From an uncultured Latescibacterota bacterium (GTDB lineage: Bacteria > Latescibacterota > UBA2968), in NCBI GenBank assembly GCA_958295785.1, contig OY282377.1, forward strand, positions 3,254,385 through 3,318,384: a stretch of 64,000 nucleotides of DNA. The letters run 5' to 3'. Positions 1 to 7,716 of this stretch are shown here, one piece after another; positions within the stretch are counted from its first letter, which is position 1, and every line of letters starts with the position of its first letter. The notes below the pieces were generated by a model. That model was not told the origin of the DNA, ran no database searches, and was given only the letters and a program-made list of their open reading frames with translations. The position numbers were made by a program, and so were the translations under genes.

Positions 1-510
1 GCGATTGAGATCAACAGTTTTTCCAAAGACACGGGCTTTACGGGCGTGCGCTTGGGGTGGACGGTGGTGCCCATGGATCTGGTCGTGGAAGACGCGGTGC
101 CGGGCAAGGTGAACGCGCTGTGGGGCAGGCGGCAAAACACGTTTTTCAACGGCGCGTCGAATATCGTGCAACTGGGCGCGCTGTCGGTCTTTACGGAAGA
201 TGGCGAACGGGAATGCCGCGAGATGATCGCCTATTACATGGAAAATGCACGCATCATTCGCACGGGTCTCGAAAGCTTATGCCTGACGGTTTTTGGCGGC
301 GTTCACGCGCCCTATTTGTGGGTCAAAACCCCGGGTGGCATGTCGTCTTGGGACTTTTTTGACAAATTGTTGTCCGAAGCCCATGTCGTGGGCACGCCGG
401 GGTCGGGCTTTGGCCCCGCTGGCGAAGGCTACTTTCGCCTGAGCGCGTTTGGGCACCGGGAAAATATCGAACAAGCCGTGGCGAGTATTCAGGCGAATTT
501 GCAGCTTTAA
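1..510 (+). CDS. dapL: LL-diaminopimelate aminotransferase, C-terminal part
   Basis: The window opens inside this gene; frame 1 is open from base 1 and gives the last 169 residues. The motif [15 protein letters not shown] lies at residues 6-20: its Lys is the expected PLP Schiff-base lysine and the following GFTGVRLGW is the conserved stretch typical of DapL. The small C-terminal domain is complete and ends with [18 protein letters not shown] followed by a short helix. In the family the enzyme transfers an amino group from glutamate to tetrahydrodipicolinate in one step, giving LL-diaminopimelate for lysine and peptidoglycan; it is cytoplasmic. The name rests on the [13 protein letters not shown] motif; another class I/II aminotransferase is possible but less likely. 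The start codon is upstream of the window. Confidence 0.85.
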   Translation, partial: AIEINSFSKDTGFTGVRLGWTVVPMDLVVEDAVPGKVNALWGRRQNTFFNGASNIVQLGALSVFTEDGERECREMIAYYMENARIIRTGLESLCLTVFGGVHAPYLWVKTPGGMSSWDFFDKLLSEAHVVGTPGSGFGPAGEGYFRLSAFGHRENIEQAVASIQANLQL

Positions 511-558
511 GACGCTGGAAGCGATCAGCGGTCAACGGTGGAGCATCAGGGGGAAACC

Positions 559-735
559 ATGCAACATCAACCCGCAAGTCTCTATGCCCAAAAAGATCAG
601 CAAAGCATGCTGGATGCGATTCATGCTGACTGAGCACGCCGGCTTGAAGCGCGTCAAAAGGCCCTTAAAGCCAAAAAGAAATTGTTTGAAGAATACATAA
701 AAAGAAAGGAAACCCATGCCTATCCCTCTCATTGA
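559..735 (+). pseudogene. Small helical ORF interrupted by an in-frame TGA
   Basis: An ATG at 559 sits behind a good ribosome site (AGGGGG, 547-552) and opens a 24-residue frame that stops at TGA 631-633. The same frame then stays open to 735 and encodes a charged, strongly helical stretch (RRLEARQKALKAKKKLFEEY). The two halves look like one roughly 58-residue peptide broken by a nonsense change. The 3' end overlaps the start of the next gene in another frame. I do not recognise a family. It could also be a 24-residue peptide followed by chance open frame. Confidence 0.3.
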
Positions 736-934
736 CCCGTCACAAGTCACTACCAACGAAAGACTGACGAGGCTTGAAGCCATTGCAGAAGCACACACAA
801 AGGCCCTTACAGAGATCAAAGCCCACATTGTCAGACTGGAAGACCACATGCATCAGTCTTTCCGTTGGCTTATTGGTCTTATGTTTCTCGCATGGATTTC
901 AACGATTGTCACGATCCTGTTGAAAATTGATTGA
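716..934 (+). CDS. Small coiled-coil protein with one C-terminal membrane helix
   Basis: This 72-residue protein starts at ATG 716 behind AAAGGAAA. Residues 12-48 form a heptad-like amphipathic helix (NERLTRLEAIAEAHTKALTE onward) and residues 50-69 form one hydrophobic segment (WLIGLMFLAWISTIVTILL). This layout of coiled coil plus C-terminal anchor is seen in XhlA/holin-associated and similar small membrane-tethered proteins, but no diagnostic residues let me name a family. It lies between dapL and a sulfatase and does not obviously belong to either. It probably works as an inner-membrane oligomer or adaptor; function unknown. Confidence 0.6.
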   Translation: MPIPLIDPSQVTTNERLTRLEAIAEAHTKALTEIKAHIVRLEDHMHQSFRWLIGLMFLAWISTIVTILLKID

Positions 935-995
935 AACCCCACACAAAACCCGCGTTCCGGCATTGGGAGCGAGGGCTGATAGCTAGGAAATTCGC

Positions 996-2444
996 ATGGC
1001 ACAGAACGAGCCGAACATCATTTTCATCTTGGCCGATGACATGGGCTATGGGGATCTGGCGTGCCAAAATCCAGCGTCCAAAATTCCAACGCCCAATCTG
1101 GATCGGCTGGCGGCACAGGGGGTGCGCTTTACGGATGCCCACGCGCCATCGAGCGTTTGCTCTCCGTCTCGCTATGCCATTCTCACGGGCCGATACGCTT
1201 GGCGAACCCGCTTAAAAGGCGGCGTGTTGTGGCCTTGGGATCCGCCCTTGATCGAACCGGGGCGCACAACGGTGGCGGCATTGCTGCGCGGTCAGGGGTA
1301 TCGCACGGCTTGTATTGGAAAATGGCACTTGGGTTGGCACTGGCAGACAGTGGATGGGCGCGTGCCCAACGAGGGCGCGGAATACGGGGTGCTAGACAGG
1401 GATCGGCGGTATGAACTGGGCAAGCATATCGACTGTGAAAAGCCAGTCACGGGCGGGCCTATTGACTGCGGGTTTGATTGTTATTTTGGCGACGATGTGC
1501 CCAATTTTCCGCCCTATACGTGGTTTGAAAATGATCGGCTGTTGGAAGTGCCCACCGAAGAAAAGCCCGAGGGCATGTTTGGACTTCCCGGCGCAATGGC
1601 GTCGGGGTGGTCGCTCGAAGCGGTGATGCCGGCGTTGACCCAGCGTGCGGTGCAATATATCGAAGCGGCGGACGACCAGCCGTTTTTCCTGTACTTTCCA
1701 CTGACCGCGCCGCACACGCCGATTGTCCCCACAGATGATTTTAAGGGCATGAGTCGCGCCGGTGAGTACGGGGATTTTGTGTGCGAAGTCAATTGGACCG
1801 TGGGCGAGGTGATGGCCGCGCTCGACCGCAAGGGGATTGCCGAGAATACGTTGCTTATTTTTTCCAGCGATAATGGCCCCGAAAACTCTGCTTATGGACG
1901 CATCAGAGAATACGATCACTACAGTATGGACGGCCTGCGCGGGTTAAAACGCGATGCGTGGGAAGGCGGGCATCGGGTTCCTTTCATCGCCAGATGGCCC
2001 GAGCGAATTGCGCCCGGCAGGATCTGCGACGAGGTGATTTGTCTGTCCGATTTTACGGCGACAGCAGGGGCTATCGCAGGCGCGCCTTTGCCCTCAGATG
2101 CGGCTGAAGACAGCTACAACATCCTGCCCGCGCTGTTGAACGAATCCGTTGAAACGCCCATCCGAGAGGCGACTGTTCACCACAGCATGCGGGGCAAGTT
2201 CGCCATTCGGAAAGGCCGCTGGGTGTTGATCGACGCGCCGAGTGGCGATGACAATGCAGAACCCCAGTGGCTGAAAGAAGAACGCGGGTATGAACCCCAC
2301 GATCAGCCGGGCGAACTCTACGATCTCCAACGCGATGGGATCGAGCAGCGATACAATCGCTACGCGGAACACCCCGAGGTGGTCGAGGAACTCAAGGCAT
2401 TGCTCGAAAAGTATCGGCGAGAGGGCCGAAGCGTTTTTCGCTAA
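996..2444 (+). CDS. Arylsulfatase A-like sulfatase
   Basis: This 482-residue protein is a formylglycine-dependent type I sulfatase. Near the N-terminus IIFILADDMGYGD carries the Asp pair (D14, D15) that binds the metal. The C-S-P-S-R motif starts at C55, the cysteine that is oxidised to formylglycine, followed by YAILTGRY. IGKWHLGWHW and SSDNGPENS are further active-site blocks (Lys, His, Asp-Asn). Length is usual for the family, which removes sulfate esters from glycans or small molecules. The start ATG 996 follows AGGAAA. No signal peptide precedes the catalytic domain, whereas most polysaccharide sulfatases are exported, so the product may be cytoplasmic. No formylglycine-generating enzyme is seen in the window. 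The substrate cannot be read from the sequence. Confidence 0.92.
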   Translation: MAQNEPNIIFILADDMGYGDLACQNPASKIPTPNLDRLAAQGVRFTDAHAPSSVCSPSRYAILTGRYAWRTRLKGGVLWPWDPPLIEPGRTTVAALLRGQGYRTACIGKWHLGWHWQTVDGRVPNEGAEYGVLDRDRRYELGKHIDCEKPVTGGPIDCGFDCYFGDDVPNFPPYTWFENDRLLEVPTEEKPEGMFGLPGAMASGWSLEAVMPALTQRAVQYIEAADDQPFFLYFPLTAPHTPIVPTDDFKGMSRAGEYGDFVCEVNWTVGEVMAALDRKGIAENTLLIFSSDNGPENSAYGRIREYDHYSMDGLRGLKRDAWEGGHRVPFIARWPERIAPGRICDEVICLSDFTATAGAIAGAPLPSDAAEDSYNILPALLNESVETPIREATVHHSMRGKFAIRKGRWVLIDAPSGDDNAEPQWLKEERGYEPHDQPGELYDLQRDGIEQRYNRYAEHPEVVEELKALLEKYRREGRSVFR

Positions 2445-2475
2445 ATTTTCACCGCACGCGACAAAACGCAACTTC

Positions 2476-2502
2476 GGGCGAGCACGGGGGCATCGCCCCT
2501 AC
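2476..2502. repeat. Palindromic intergenic repeat unit
   Basis: This 27-bp unit starts GGGCGAGCAC and ends CATCGCCCCTAC, so GGGCGA and TCGCCC can pair. It is one of at least nine copies in the window, all intergenic (see also 3868-4253, 12746, 28299, 44966, 55114). Confidence 0.8.
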
Positions 2503-2552
2503 ACACACTGCACGCCTTCCGTCTTACCCCTAATTTTTTTTGGATAAATTTT

Positions 2553-3488
2553 ATGAAGCCTATTTTTTGCATGTTACTCGCCTTCGCGCTGATGCGGGTT
2601 GGAACGGTGGCCGCAGAGGTGCAGGTCGAATTTCGCTTTGAGGCTGTTTTTGGCGAAATAGGCAGTGGTGAGGGACAGTTTCTCGATCCCGAAGGTTTGA
2701 CCCTCGACATGTCGGGCAATCTGTTTGTGGTCGATACCGGAAATGATCGCGTCCAAAAATGGTCGCCAAATGGCACGTTTTTGATGGCAGTTGGCGCGCC
2801 GGGCTGGGAAGATGGACAGTTTAACAAACCCAGTGGGATTGCCGCGGGCAAGGGCTTGGAAATTTATGTGGCCGACAGCCGAAACCGCCGCATTCAGGTA
2901 TTTAATTTCAATTTGCGCCTCTTGGCAGTCATTGGCGGGCCGGACGTGGATGCGTCTGTGGCATGGGGGACCCTCGGCGGCATTGCCGTGACAGATGCAG
3001 ACGAAATTTTGGTGGGCGACATAGACGCGGATCAACTCGTACAGATCGATACGTATAGCCGAGTTGATCGCAGCTTTGGCGGGTTTGGATACGGCGCGGG
3101 CAATCTGCGGCGGCCTTTGGGCATTGCCACAGAGGGGCGCGATGCGGTTTATGTTTGCGACAGCGAAAATGATCGGATCGCGGTGTTCGACCGGTTCGGC
3201 AATTTTCAAAAAGCAATGGGCGAAGACATGTTAATGCAGCCCTCGGCCCTTTGTGTTGGCCCTCAGCGCACGCTCATTGTCGCGGATACAGGCCACCATC
3301 GCATCGTGGTCTTTGACTTGCATTCAGGCCGTGTCGCAGGCTTCTTGGGCGGTCCCGATCCGGGAAAAGGCCCGATGGCATTTCAAACCCCTCGGGGCGT
3401 CGCGTTCGGGCGCGCCGGCAGGTTATTTGTGCTGGATTCGGGCAATGGTCGCATTCAGAAATTGCAAATGCAGGTTTCAAAACGATGA
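2553..3488 (+). CDS. Exported NHL-repeat beta-propeller protein
   Basis: The 311-residue product begins with a signal peptide (MKPIFCMLLAFALMRVGTVAA) and continues as about six NHL repeats, each with the pattern of P-x-G-[IL]-x3-x-G-x-[IL]-[FY]-V-x-D-[TS]-x-N-x-R-[IV]-Q; examples are LFVVDTGNDRVQKW, IYVADSRNRRIQVF and LFVLDSGNGRIQKL. Six such blades fill nearly the whole chain, so it should fold as a single closed propeller in the periplasm or on the surface, acting as a binding platform; no catalytic motif is visible. It is followed by a decayed hicB-like gene, so it is probably the last gene of its transcription unit, with the hairpin at 3769-3810 as terminator. Confidence 0.85.
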   Translation: MKPIFCMLLAFALMRVGTVAAEVQVEFRFEAVFGEIGSGEGQFLDPEGLTLDMSGNLFVVDTGNDRVQKWSPNGTFLMAVGAPGWEDGQFNKPSGIAAGKGLEIYVADSRNRRIQVFNFNLRLLAVIGGPDVDASVAWGTLGGIAVTDADEILVGDIDADQLVQIDTYSRVDRSFGGFGYGAGNLRRPLGIATEGRDAVYVCDSENDRIAVFDRFGNFQKAMGEDMLMQPSALCVGPQRTLIVADTGHHRIVVFDLHSGRVAGFLGGPDPGKGPMAFQTPRGVAFGRAGRLFVLDSGNGRIQKLQMQVSKR

Positions 3489-3568
3489 CTGTTCTGGCAC
3501 AAGACAAAAAGCAACCACGGATGAACGCGGATGAGAAATGGAAGAAAGGACGAGGAGGATTAACCCGA

Positions 3569-3750
3569 ATGGAGGCATTGATGGACTACAAAGTACCACT
3601 TGTTCTGACACCGCAACCCGAAGAGAGATTATACTGTGACCTCTCCCTTGTTGCCCGAGTTGGTCACTGAAGGCGATTCGATCCCAAGCCGTGGAAAAGT
3701 CCAAGACGCGCTGGCAACTGTATGAAGATCTTGGACGCTCATTGCCTTAA
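3569..3750 (+). pseudogene. Decayed HicB-family antitoxin gene
   Basis: Reading across frames from ATG 3569 (a second ATG at 3581 follows GGAGG) gives MDYKVPLVLTPQPEE, then after a shift DYTVTSPLLPELVTEGDSIP, then KVQDALATV, and after a further shift YEDLGRSLP with a stop at 3748-3750. This order matches the HicB-like antitoxin fold: a strand-rich start, G-G-Y-T-V-x-P-x-L-P, G-D-x-x-x-E-A, and a final helix ending in E-D-x-G-x-x-L-P. At least two frameshifts break it, so it should not make a functional antitoxin. No HicA toxin frame is recognisable beside it. This looks like the remnant of a former toxin-antitoxin locus; the family call is by pattern only. Confidence 0.6.
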
Positions 3751-3768
3751 ACAGAAAACCCGACAAAA

Positions 3769-3810
3769 ACACAAGCCCGAGTTCCTTGCGAACCCGGGCT
3801 TGTGTTTTTT
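3769..3810 (+). terminator. Rho-independent terminator
   Basis: A 16-bp stem with one mismatch (arms 3769-3784 and 3790-3805, ACACAAGCCCGAGTTC pairing with GAACCCGGGCTTGTGT) is followed by a T-run. It would end transcripts of the NHL gene and the hicB remnant. Nearly the same hairpin, inverted, recurs at 10667. Confidence 0.8.
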
Positions 3811-3867
3811 AGTGAGGCATCCTTCAATGATGCACAGACAGCTAAGGAGACTCCCCCTTACATCTTT

Positions 3868-4253
3868 GGGCGAGCACGGGGGCATCTGATGGGGAGCGGA
3901 GAACTGACCGCTGACCGTTGTCTTGTATCTTGCATTTTCGGGCGAGCACGGGGGCATCGCCCCTACGTTTCTATCCTCGCCTCTTGCCTTTGCCTTTCCT
4001 CCGTGTAATCCGCGCAATCCGTTTAATCCGTGATCCGCCTTGTATCTTTGGGCGAGCACGGGGGCATCGCCCCTACGTTTCTATCCTCGCATCTTGCCTT
4101 TGCCTTTCCTCCGCGTAATCCGCGCAATCCGTTTAATCCGCGATCCCCCTTGTATCTTTGGGCGAGCACGGGGGCATCGCCCCTACGTTTCTATTCTCGC
4201 ATCTTGCCTTTGTCTTTCCTCCGTGTAATCCGCGCAATCTGCTTAATCCGCGA
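3868..4253. repeat. Tandem 110-bp repeat array built on the palindromic unit
   Basis: Copies of the GGGCGAGCAC...CATCGCCCCTAC unit begin at 3940, 4050 and 4160, exactly 110 bp apart, and a degenerate one lies at 3868. Between them lies a pyrimidine-rich spacer (CTCGCATCTTGCCTTTGCC) followed by strings of TCCGCG(C)AATCCG. The three full periods are almost identical in sequence. Open frames across the array are only repeats of the same words and are not genes. The segment 4254-4448 up to the next gene holds more TCCGCG-type words and no gene that I can support. Confidence 0.85.
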
Positions 4254-4448
4254 TCCGCATCTTTTCTTGAAGGAAAGGGGACGGGGGGATAGGTCACATC
4301 CCGCCGCTAACCGCATCTCCTAATCCGCGCAAATCCGCGATTCAGACAAGGGGATTGCGAGGATCGGGGACGAACCGCTTGACAGACCGAGAGGTATTGC
4401 AGATTGTTCACTGACGTTACGCAAGTTGATAACAACAAGAGTTATCCC

Positions 4449-7400
4449 ATGAATCCCGTAATCCGCTGCGCTTGTTTTTTGGCTTTTTGGAGTGTTGTGG
4501 CAACCCCGCACGCGCAGCCCGTGCCCGAGGTGTTCACGTTGTTTGACCGGGGACGGGTGTTTCAAACCGATGGCAGCCGCGGGCCCTTTTCGATTTCCGA
4601 CCGGGCCATTGAAAAGGCGAGCGTGCGCGTTTGGGCAGATGGGGTGTTGCTACTGCGCGACCGCGATTACGTGGTGGATGCACACCGCGCGTTGCTGACG
4701 CTCTTGCGGGATGTGGCACGCGGCACTGTGATTGTGGCGCGTTTCAAACAAAGCCCACAGGTGACCGATGCCATTGTTCGGCGTCGCGTGCTTCAGCCGC
4801 CGGATACCGAGGGAGACAAGCCGATGCCGCGCGTGGTTTCCCGGCCCGTTGTGCGAGCGCGGGACGAAGAACAGAAATTGACGATAGGCGGTCACAAAAG
4901 CATTTCCATCACCGCCGGGTCTCAACACGCGGTTCATCAGGCTTTGCAGGTGCGGATTGCGGGCGAGGTCGCCGAGGGCGTGGCGTTGTTGGCCGTGTTG
5001 TCTGACCGCAATTTGCCCATTGGCGAGCGCGGGGGATCGCGGCGGTTGCAGGAATTGGATCGCGTGTTTTTTCAGGTCAATGCCAACCGCATATCCGCCA
5101 CTTTGGGCGACCTCGACGTGGCGTTTGACGAGACGGTATTTGGACGCTATCGGCGGCAGTTGCAGGGCGTGCGCGTGTTTGCCCATCGGGAAAAGGGCCA
5201 GGTTGCGGCGTTTGGGGCCCTCTCGCGCGGGCGTTGGGAAACGCGGCGGTTGGCGCCCCTTGAAGGCTACCAAGGGCCGTATCGAGTCAGTGGCGCGGCA
5301 AGGCAGATTGTGCCCGAGTCCGAGCGCGTGTACCTCGACGGGCGGTTGCTCAAACGCGGGGATGGCGTGGACTATACCATTGACTATGAGCGCGGGCACA
5401 TCTCATTCGCGCCGGAAAGACCGATTGGCGTCGAAAGCCGCATTGCCGTGGCGTATCAAGTCATTGAGGCCGGCGTACACAGCCGGTTGATGGGCATGGA
5501 ATCCCGCTTGTCCCTCGGCGAGGGCGCGTCGTTGGGCACAACGCTGATTCGAGAAGCGGCGTCGCCTGACCGCCCCGCAATCGCGCCGTCTGTGGGCATT
5601 GGCGAGGCGACGCGGCAGTTGGGGGTGGTTTCTGCGAAGTACGCGCCGTGGGCCGGGGTGCAGTTGGCGGGGGAAGTCGCCCTCAGTGATCGCGATGCCG
5701 GAAAAGGCCGCGCATTTCGCATGGACGGGGCCTGGGCATCGCGCCATGTTGAAGTCGCGGGGCGGTTTCGTCAGGTCGGTGCTCATTTTGAAGCCTTTGA
5801 ACGCTTGGACCGAGGGCGTGCTGCCGGGCGATGGGGCTGGCAGGCCGATACGACGCGCACAACCCAACGCGAGGGCGATGTGTCTGCGCGCTGCCACTGG
5901 GGCGAGGCATTTGCCATTGCCGGGGAATACGGACAGCGTTTGGGCGCGCGCCGAACAGATCGCAAAAGCGTGGATATTCGCACGCCCGTGGGGACGTACC
6001 GCTACGAATCCCTCGGGCGCGACAGGGGCCACATGAATCGCCACGAGGGGCAGATTGACGTGTTGATGGGCATTGTCAGGCCGGGGTTTCGCTTCGCGCT
6101 GGAAAATGGCGAGGGCGATGGGGTGGGAAGCAGTTCGCTTTTTTATGCCGCCCGCCCGCGCGTTTTACCTCTGGGGATTGGCAAACGCGAGTTGATTTGG
6201 CAGATGGCTCTTGGAGCAGGGCGCGATTGGGCGTGGTCATCGGAATTGAAATATCGGCATTTCAGGCAGCGGGGAACGGGGTACAACGGGCAAGTGCCCG
6301 TTTCAACCGCGTGGCGAGACAGTTTGCGCGGGTGGTCGCACACGCACAGGGCACGGGTGACAAATTGGAAGGGCTGGATTTTTTCTGGATCGCACACGCG
6401 GGGAACAACGCGGATTGGGCAGGCCTGCCAACAGGCCACACACTTGGGCCGCGTGCGGCTGGGGCATACGCGCCCGGGCCTGTCGCATCAGATCACCTAT
6501 CGCGTTTCGAGCATGGGCGTGCAATCGCGCCAGCCCATTTTTATCGAAGTCGCGTCTGGGCACGGGGAATATATCTGGGAAGACGCCAATGGCGATGGGT
6601 TGCGCGATGTGGAAGAATTCGTGCCCGATGTCGATGGCGATTATGTCCGAGTATCCGATGTCGGCCAATATACCCCCGCACGCGATGGCGCGCTCGGCCT
6701 GCGCGTGGAACTCGATTTTCGCCGCCTGATCGGCCCCGACCACCGCTTGTCTGCCCTCGCGCTGGATGCGTCTTTGCGCGCTGATCGGCAAATTGCATCT
6801 GTGACAAGGGGGGCGACGCCTTGGGATTTGTTTGAATTTGATTCGGGCGATGGGGTTTTGGGTGCGCGCAGGGACGCGCTGGTGCGTCTCTACTTGTTTC
6901 GGTATCACAGGCGGGGATCCCTGCGCCTGACCGGGCGGGTGCGCCATCAGGTCAATCGGGCATTTTACGAGGGGGCCGCCGAAGTTTTCGCAGCGGGGAA
7001 CGCGCTGGGCACCTGGCGGCCTGTCCACCGCCTTGAACTGGAGACGGAGTTCGATGTCGGACAGCGCGTGCGCGAGGGGGCGGGAACTTTTGCCTATCGC
7101 ATTGACAGCGCGGCAAATGCGCTGCGCTGTGCATTTAGACCCTCGCGTCAATGGCACTTGCGATTGGGCGTTTTGGCCGGGCGAGACCGCGAACGCCTGC
7201 GGGCGTTGCGCGTGTTCTATACCGGCGTTCAGCCCGAGATCCTCTGCGCGTTGCCAGGGCGCGGGCGATTGCGCGGGCAGTTGGATTGGACGCGGGTTTG
7301 GGCAACGGATGCGATGCCCTTGTTTTTGGGCTTGGCAAACGGCAATCGGCACGGACAGAACTGGACATGGCGATTGGGCATCGACCACCGATTTGGCAAG

Positions 7401-7493
7401 TACGTCACCGCGCAAGTGATGTACGACGGACGCATCCGCCCCGACCGCCAAGCCGTGCATCTGGCACGCATGGAAATGCGAGCGGCGTTTTAA
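4449..7493 (+). CDS. Large exported protein, probable outer-membrane beta-barrel
   Basis: I chose ATG 4449 because it gives a signal peptide (MNPVIRCACFLAFWSVVATP) with probable cleavage near AHAQ; the product is then 1014 residues. The N-terminal 300 residues contain small beta-domain units with the pattern D-G-x-L-L-x-x-x-D-Y-x-x-D (VWADGVLLLRDRDYVVD; VYLDGRLLKRGDGVDYTIDY followed by ERGHISF). The same pattern occurs in the SprA protein of this window (RTLERDKDYTINYELGRLKF). The remaining 600 residues alternate short polar and aromatic strands rich in Arg, Gly and Trp, as in outer-membrane barrels. An Asp-rich calcium-like loop (DANGDGLRDVEEFVPDVDGD) lies near residue 715. The chain ends in F. 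I cannot name a family; a role in the envelope or in secretion is inferred from its neighbours (surface protein, Omp85, GWxTD). Confidence 0.6.
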   Translation: MNPVIRCACFLAFWSVVATPHAQPVPEVFTLFDRGRVFQTDGSRGPFSISDRAIEKASVRVWADGVLLLRDRDYVVDAHRALLTLLRDVARGTVIVARFKQSPQVTDAIVRRRVLQPPDTEGDKPMPRVVSRPVVRARDEEQKLTIGGHKSISITAGSQHAVHQALQVRIAGEVAEGVALLAVLSDRNLPIGERGGSRRLQELDRVFFQVNANRISATLGDLDVAFDETVFGRYRRQLQGVRVFAHREKGQVAAFGALSRGRWETRRLAPLEGYQGPYRVSGAARQIVPESERVYLDGRLLKRGDGVDYTIDYERGHISFAPERPIGVESRIAVAYQVIEAGVHSRLMGMESRLSLGEGASLGTTLIREAASPDRPAIAPSVGIGEATRQLGVVSAKYAPWAGVQLAGEVALSDRDAGKGRAFRMDGAWASRHVEVAGRFRQVGAHFEAFERLDRGRAAGRWGWQADTTRTTQREGDVSARCHWGEAFAIAGEYGQRLGARRTDRKSVDIRTPVGTYRYESLGRDRGHMNRHEGQIDVLMGIVRPGFRFALENGEGDGVGSSSLFYAARPRVLPLGIGKRELIWQMALGAGRDWAWSSELKYRHFRQRGTGYNGQVPVSTAWRDSLRGWSHTHRARVTNWKGWIFSGSHTRGTTRIGQACQQATHLGRVRLGHTRPGLSHQITYRVSSMGVQSRQPIFIEVASGHGEYIWEDANGDGLRDVEEFVPDVDGDYVRVSDVGQYTPARDGALGLRVELDFRRLIGPDHRLSALALDASLRADRQIASVTRGATPWDLFEFDSGDGVLGARRDALVRLYLFRYHRRGSLRLTGRVRHQVNRAFYEGAAEVFAAGNALGTWRPVHRLELETEFDVGQRVREGAGTFAYRIDSAANALRCAFRPSRQWHLRLGVLAGRDRERLRALRVFYTGVQPEILCALPGRGRLRGQLDWTRVWATDAMPLFLGLANGNRHGQNWTWRLGIDHRFGKYVTAQVMYDGRIRPDRQAVHLARMEMRAAF

Positions 7494-7716
7494 GCAGATC
7501 GCGCCACCTTGGAATGGGCGATTTTTTCACCGGAATTTTCAAGCAGGCCGCCTGTGGCATTTGGGCGGTCTATCCGAAAATCAACCGCGTGTCACTGTAT
7601 TGTGGCATTCGGTTTTTTTGTTTTTTTGTTTTCGGCAGGTTATATATTGTCTCTCGTCAATACATCCATCTACTCGTGAAGATGGCCCCTGTATTCCCAA
7701 CGCAAAGGAGATAGCT

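Noticed and set aside
631-633. TGA read as selenocysteine
   Set aside because: No SECIS-like hairpin was seen after it and the ORF has no selenoprotein motif; a nonsense change is simpler.
1392-1919. Minus-strand frame inside the sulfatase gene
   Set aside because: Antisense shadow; the plus-strand frame has all sulfatase motifs.
3921-4323. Small proteins across the 110-bp array
   Set aside because: The frames merely repeat the same words with the DNA period.
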